Source: DATJPR01 sp035506295 (GTDB lineage Bacteria > Bacteroidota > Ignavibacteria > UBA10030 > UBA6906). From it: DNA of 64,000 nt. Every line of letters starts with the position of its first letter. Position 1 is the first letter of the stretch. The stretch covers positions 1 to 64,000 of the forward strand of contig DATJPR010000098.1 of assembly GCA_035506295.1 (NCBI GenBank), written 5' to 3'. Shown here piece after piece: positions 61,641 through 64,000 of the stretch. A program made the position numbers and the translations under genes. Under the pieces are notes generated by a model. The model worked only from the letters and a program-made list of their open reading frames with translations. It did no database searches and was not told where the DNA came from.

Positions 61641-62802
61641 GGAGATGAGCATCCTCTGCGTTTCGCGCGCCCTGAGTCTCACAGTGCGCAAGCCCCATTG
61701 CGCCCAGCGCTTTGTCTGCGGCCGCCGACCAGGTGTACATGCGCACATCTTCGGCGCCCTTCAGCCCCAAGCGCCGAATTTCGTCGCGATGATGATACGC
61801 GTGCTCCACCAACGCGACCAACTCGTCGACCGAGGGCTCGACCCATTCGGCAATACTTTTTCCCTTATGAAGAATGGTGGCGGACTGGAAACTGTTCATC
61901 AGCATCGCGTTGCCGGGAGAGACAATATCCCGGTGTCCGGAGAAATTCGTCGCGATCACCGGCCGGCCGCATGCCATATACTCCATCATCACAAGATTTG
62001 TTCCGCCCTCGCATCGATTCGGGAAGATGCCGAGATCCGTTTTCGCAAAGATCTGAGGCATCATTTCATTCGGCACAAGATCGAGAGTGACGATCCGGTG
62101 ATGGTCGATGCCGTTTACCCGATAGAGGTGTTCCATCTGCTGCAGCCAGGTGTCCCCCTCCAGCTCGAAGGTGATGTTCCTGGAGACCTTCATCAGGTTC
62201 ATGGTCTCGGGCCACACATTTCTCCACGAGTTCATCAGGACGATATCGCGATACTTTTCCTGAAGGATTCGGACCGCCTGCAAAACGACATCCTGCCCCT
62301 TCCGGTATTCAAACTTTCCCCCCGAGAAAATCACAAACATACCGTCATCCGGTTTCGGTGCAAGCGGACAAAAGCGTCCGGTGTCAACTCCCTGCACGAG
62401 CACTTCGACATGGTGGATTCCCGCGCGGTCGAGGTTGTCGCGGCACCATTGTGAACCGCAGAAAATCAATTCATAGCGGCTCGCGTTCTCGATGGCATGT
62501 TCGCCGAGGGTATTCTCGACGAAGGTATACCCGAACGTCGGAGTTCCCTGGTACGGCGAGGAGGGGGCGAGCTGCCGGTCACCGATCGCGGAAAGGAGCG
62601 GTCCGGGGATCCGTATTCGCGCGTCGGGCGGCTTCGAGACAATGAGGTCGACCACATGCAGCCGCCGCTCAAATTCCCGACGGAGGTTTTTCGAGCATAC
62701 ACCCCATCCGGTGAACTGGCCGTCGGACAATGCGAGGAACAGTGTGTCGGCCTCCGCCACAGATTGTTCGGCCGGCGAGGGCGTCGGTGCGCAGTTCTTC
62801 AT
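61627..62802 (-). CDS. Family 4-type glycosyltransferase
   Basis: 391 residues. The N-terminal half is a variable acceptor domain. The C-terminal GT-B domain has FVIFSGGKFEYRKGQDVVLQ, AKTDLGIFPNRCEGGTNLVM and MEYMACGRPVIATNFSG, the E-x7-E region and sugar-nucleotide loop of GT4 enzymes. The start overlaps the upstream gene's stop as ATGA, and its end overlaps the next gene by 14 bases. The donor cannot be inferred. Confidence 0.85.
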   Translation of the reverse strand: MKNCAPTPSPAEQSVAEADTLFLALSDGQFTGWGVCSKNLRREFERRLHVVDLIVSKPPDARIRIPGPLLSAIGDRQLAPSSPYQGTPTFGYTFVENTLGEHAIENASRYELIFCGSQWCRDNLDRAGIHHVEVLVQGVDTGRFCPLAPKPDDGMFVIFSGGKFEYRKGQDVVLQAVRILQEKYRDIVLMNSWRNVWPETMNLMKVSRNITFELEGDTWLQQMEHLYRVNGIDHHRIVTLDLVPNEMMPQIFAKTDLGIFPNRCEGGTNLVMMEYMACGRPVIATNFSGHRDIVSPGNAMLMNSFQSATILHKGKSIAEWVEPSVDELVALVEHAYHHRDEIRRLGLKGAEDVRMYTWSAAADKALGAMGLAHCETQGARNAEDAHLHASP

Positions 62803-64000
62803 GCTCTATGCTTTTCTTTTTGCTGCAAGGCGACCGCAATTTCACGAATCGGTTCGGTCCAGCTCTGCAAATGTGTCTGCCGGAACAGTCTCATGCTCGG
62901 GTACCACGATGTTACCTCACCGGTCCTCGGCCACCGCCAGTCCGCGGCGAAGGGGAGCAGCGTCCAGACTTCCTTCCCCATGGCTCCGGCAAGATGCGCG
63001 ATCGACGTGTCGACGGAGATCAGGAGATCGAGGTTGTCGATGATGGCTGCTGTTTCCTCCATGGTTCCAATGTCCCGGCCGAGGGTCATGATTTTTTCAC
63101 TCTGTGCCGGCTCGCCGGCATCGGTGAGCTGCAAGCTGTAGAAGGTGATCTCCGGAGCGGCAAGCAAGGGCTCGAGATCCTCGACTGAAAGCGATTTCAG
63201 CCGGGCGTGCCGATTGTTCGTGTTGCTTGCCCAGACCAGACCCACGCTCAATCCAGGCGTCTCCCGTATCCACCTCCAACGTGCAGAGCGTGCCGGATCG
63301 GCGTCGAGATATACCGTTGCGAAGGGGAGATTCGACGCCTGGATCCCGAGACGGTGCGGCAAACTCATCAATGCAAGATAGGTGTCAAAGGGCGGAATCC
63401 TGCCGCCGTTGACATCGACCAATGCGTTCGCCGCCTTGAACCGCGCGAAGAGTCCGAGAAGATGCTCATAGCACCCGAAGACAACCTTCGCCCCCCGTCG
63501 CCGGAGTTCCGGAAGAAACCTCACGAACTGAATCTGATCTCCCATCCCCTGTTCGCCGTAGACGTAGATCGTTTTCCCCTCGAGAGAGCCCCCATCCCAG
63601 AGCGGCTGAGGAAACACCCTGACACCGATCCGCCCACCGGTATCGCTGCACCGCAAGCGCCATTCATACTCCTTCCAACCGCTGACATACTCGCCCGAGG
63701 CGAGGAGCGCGAGCGCAAGCGAGTGGTGCGCCTCGGGCGATTCCGGGTCAAGTGCGAGCGCGGCGTTATAGGCAACGCGTGCGCCGGCGACATCATTCAT
63801 CTCCTTCATGAGATTCCCGATGTTGACATAGCTGCCGGCATGATGCGGACGCAACGACAGAGCGCGGGTGTAGCACCGCAAGGCCTCCACGTATCTGACC
63901 TGTTGCTCGAAAACATAGCCGGAGTTCACCCAGGCACCATAGTGCTCGGGCTGCGCTTGAAGTACGCAACCGTACTCCGCTTCCGCTTGCGCATACCGTT
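62799..64000 (-). CDS. TPR/GT9-like glycosyltransferase, 5' end outside the window
   Basis: The frame is open to the window edge. The residues upstream of the internal GTG (RYAQAEAEYGCVLQAQPEHY, then GAWVNSGYVF) continue the TPR pattern, so the true start is beyond 64000. TPR units (RYVEALRCYTRALSLRPHHA, GSYVNIGNLMKEMNDVAGAR) are followed by the GT part with GKTIYVYGEQGMGDQIQFVR and DLLISVDTSIAHLAGAMGKE. It is a paralogue of the gene at 59799; the two flank a GT4 gene. Confidence 0.85.
   Translation of the reverse strand, partial: RYAQAEAEYGCVLQAQPEHYGAWVNSGYVFEQQVRYVEALRCYTRALSLRPHHAGSYVNIGNLMKEMNDVAGARVAYNAALALDPESPEAHHSLALALLASGEYVSGWKEYEWRLRCSDTGGRIGVRVFPQPLWDGGSLEGKTIYVYGEQGMGDQIQFVRFLPELRRRGAKVVFGCYEHLLGLFARFKAANALVDVNGGRIPPFDTYLALMSLPHRLGIQASNLPFATVYLDADPARSARWRWIRETPGLSVGLVWASNTNNRHARLKSLSVEDLEPLLAAPEITFYSLQLTDAGEPAQSEKIMTLGRDIGTMEETAAIIDNLDLLISVDTSIAHLAGAMGKEVWTLLPFAADWRWPRTGEVTSWYPSMRLFRQTHLQSWTEPIREIAVALQQKEKHRA

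Overview
All convincing genes lie on the minus strand, so transcription runs from high to low coordinates. The window is a flagellar and chemotaxis island of a GC-rich, motile, diderm bacterium. Evidence for a Gram-negative cell is sigma-54 control, a periplasmic TonB-C-domain protein and heptosyltransferase-like enzymes. The gene order, the FlbD and TIGR02530-type genes and the many GT/TPR proteins would fit a flagellated member of the FCB group (for example Ignavibacteria-like), but this assignment is inference. No tRNA, rRNA, insertion sequence or CRISPR array was seen.

Layout in transcription order. (1) 64000-58270: four glycosyltransferase genes, two with TPR repeats, probably a flagellin glycosylation island. 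(2) 58161-53472: a late flagellar operon starting at a perfect FliA (sigma-28) promoter: fliC, fliS, fliD, flaG, a fliT-like gene, flgM and a NarL-type regulator. (3) 53194-43848: an NtrB-like kinase, a sigma-54 activator with an intact GAFTGA motif, and two large sensor kinases. (4) 43722-42195: response regulator, two small Cys-rich proteins and cheW. (5) 42056-38508: a secreted TonB-C-domain protein and a poly-HAMP chemoreceptor, ended by a good terminator. (6) 38321-20082: a nearly gapless operon of about 18 kb with a 1454-residue hybrid kinase, two receiver/Cys-finger proteins, an HDOD pair, a second hybrid kinase, a FapA-like protein, a HEAT-repeat protein, cheR, two receivers, two cheZ-like genes, cheA, cheB and a small unknown gene. 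(7) 19997-1: a 53-codon membrane ORF, then flgB-flgC-unknown-fliE-fliF-fliG-fliH-fliI-fliJ-motE-like-fliK-flgD-TIGR02530-flgE-flbD-fliL-M-N-O-P-Q-R-flhB-flhA-flhF.

The main regulatory finding is a set of four sites matching the sigma-54 consensus (GG-N10-GC). They sit in front of units 4, 5, 6 and 7, and the window also encodes the obvious activator pair (50099-53194). Together with the sigma-28 promoter of fliC and flgM, this gives a two-step flagellar hierarchy readable from one locus: NtrB/NtrC-type pair to sigma-54 to basal body/hook and chemotaxis, then hook completion and FlgM export to sigma-28 and filament. Sixteen receiver domains and six histidine kinases (including CheA) are encoded within 34 kb, which suggests an elaborate phosphorelay feeding motility.

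motA/motB, flgF/G, flgK/L, flgA/H/I, fliA and rpoN are absent from this window and must lie elsewhere.
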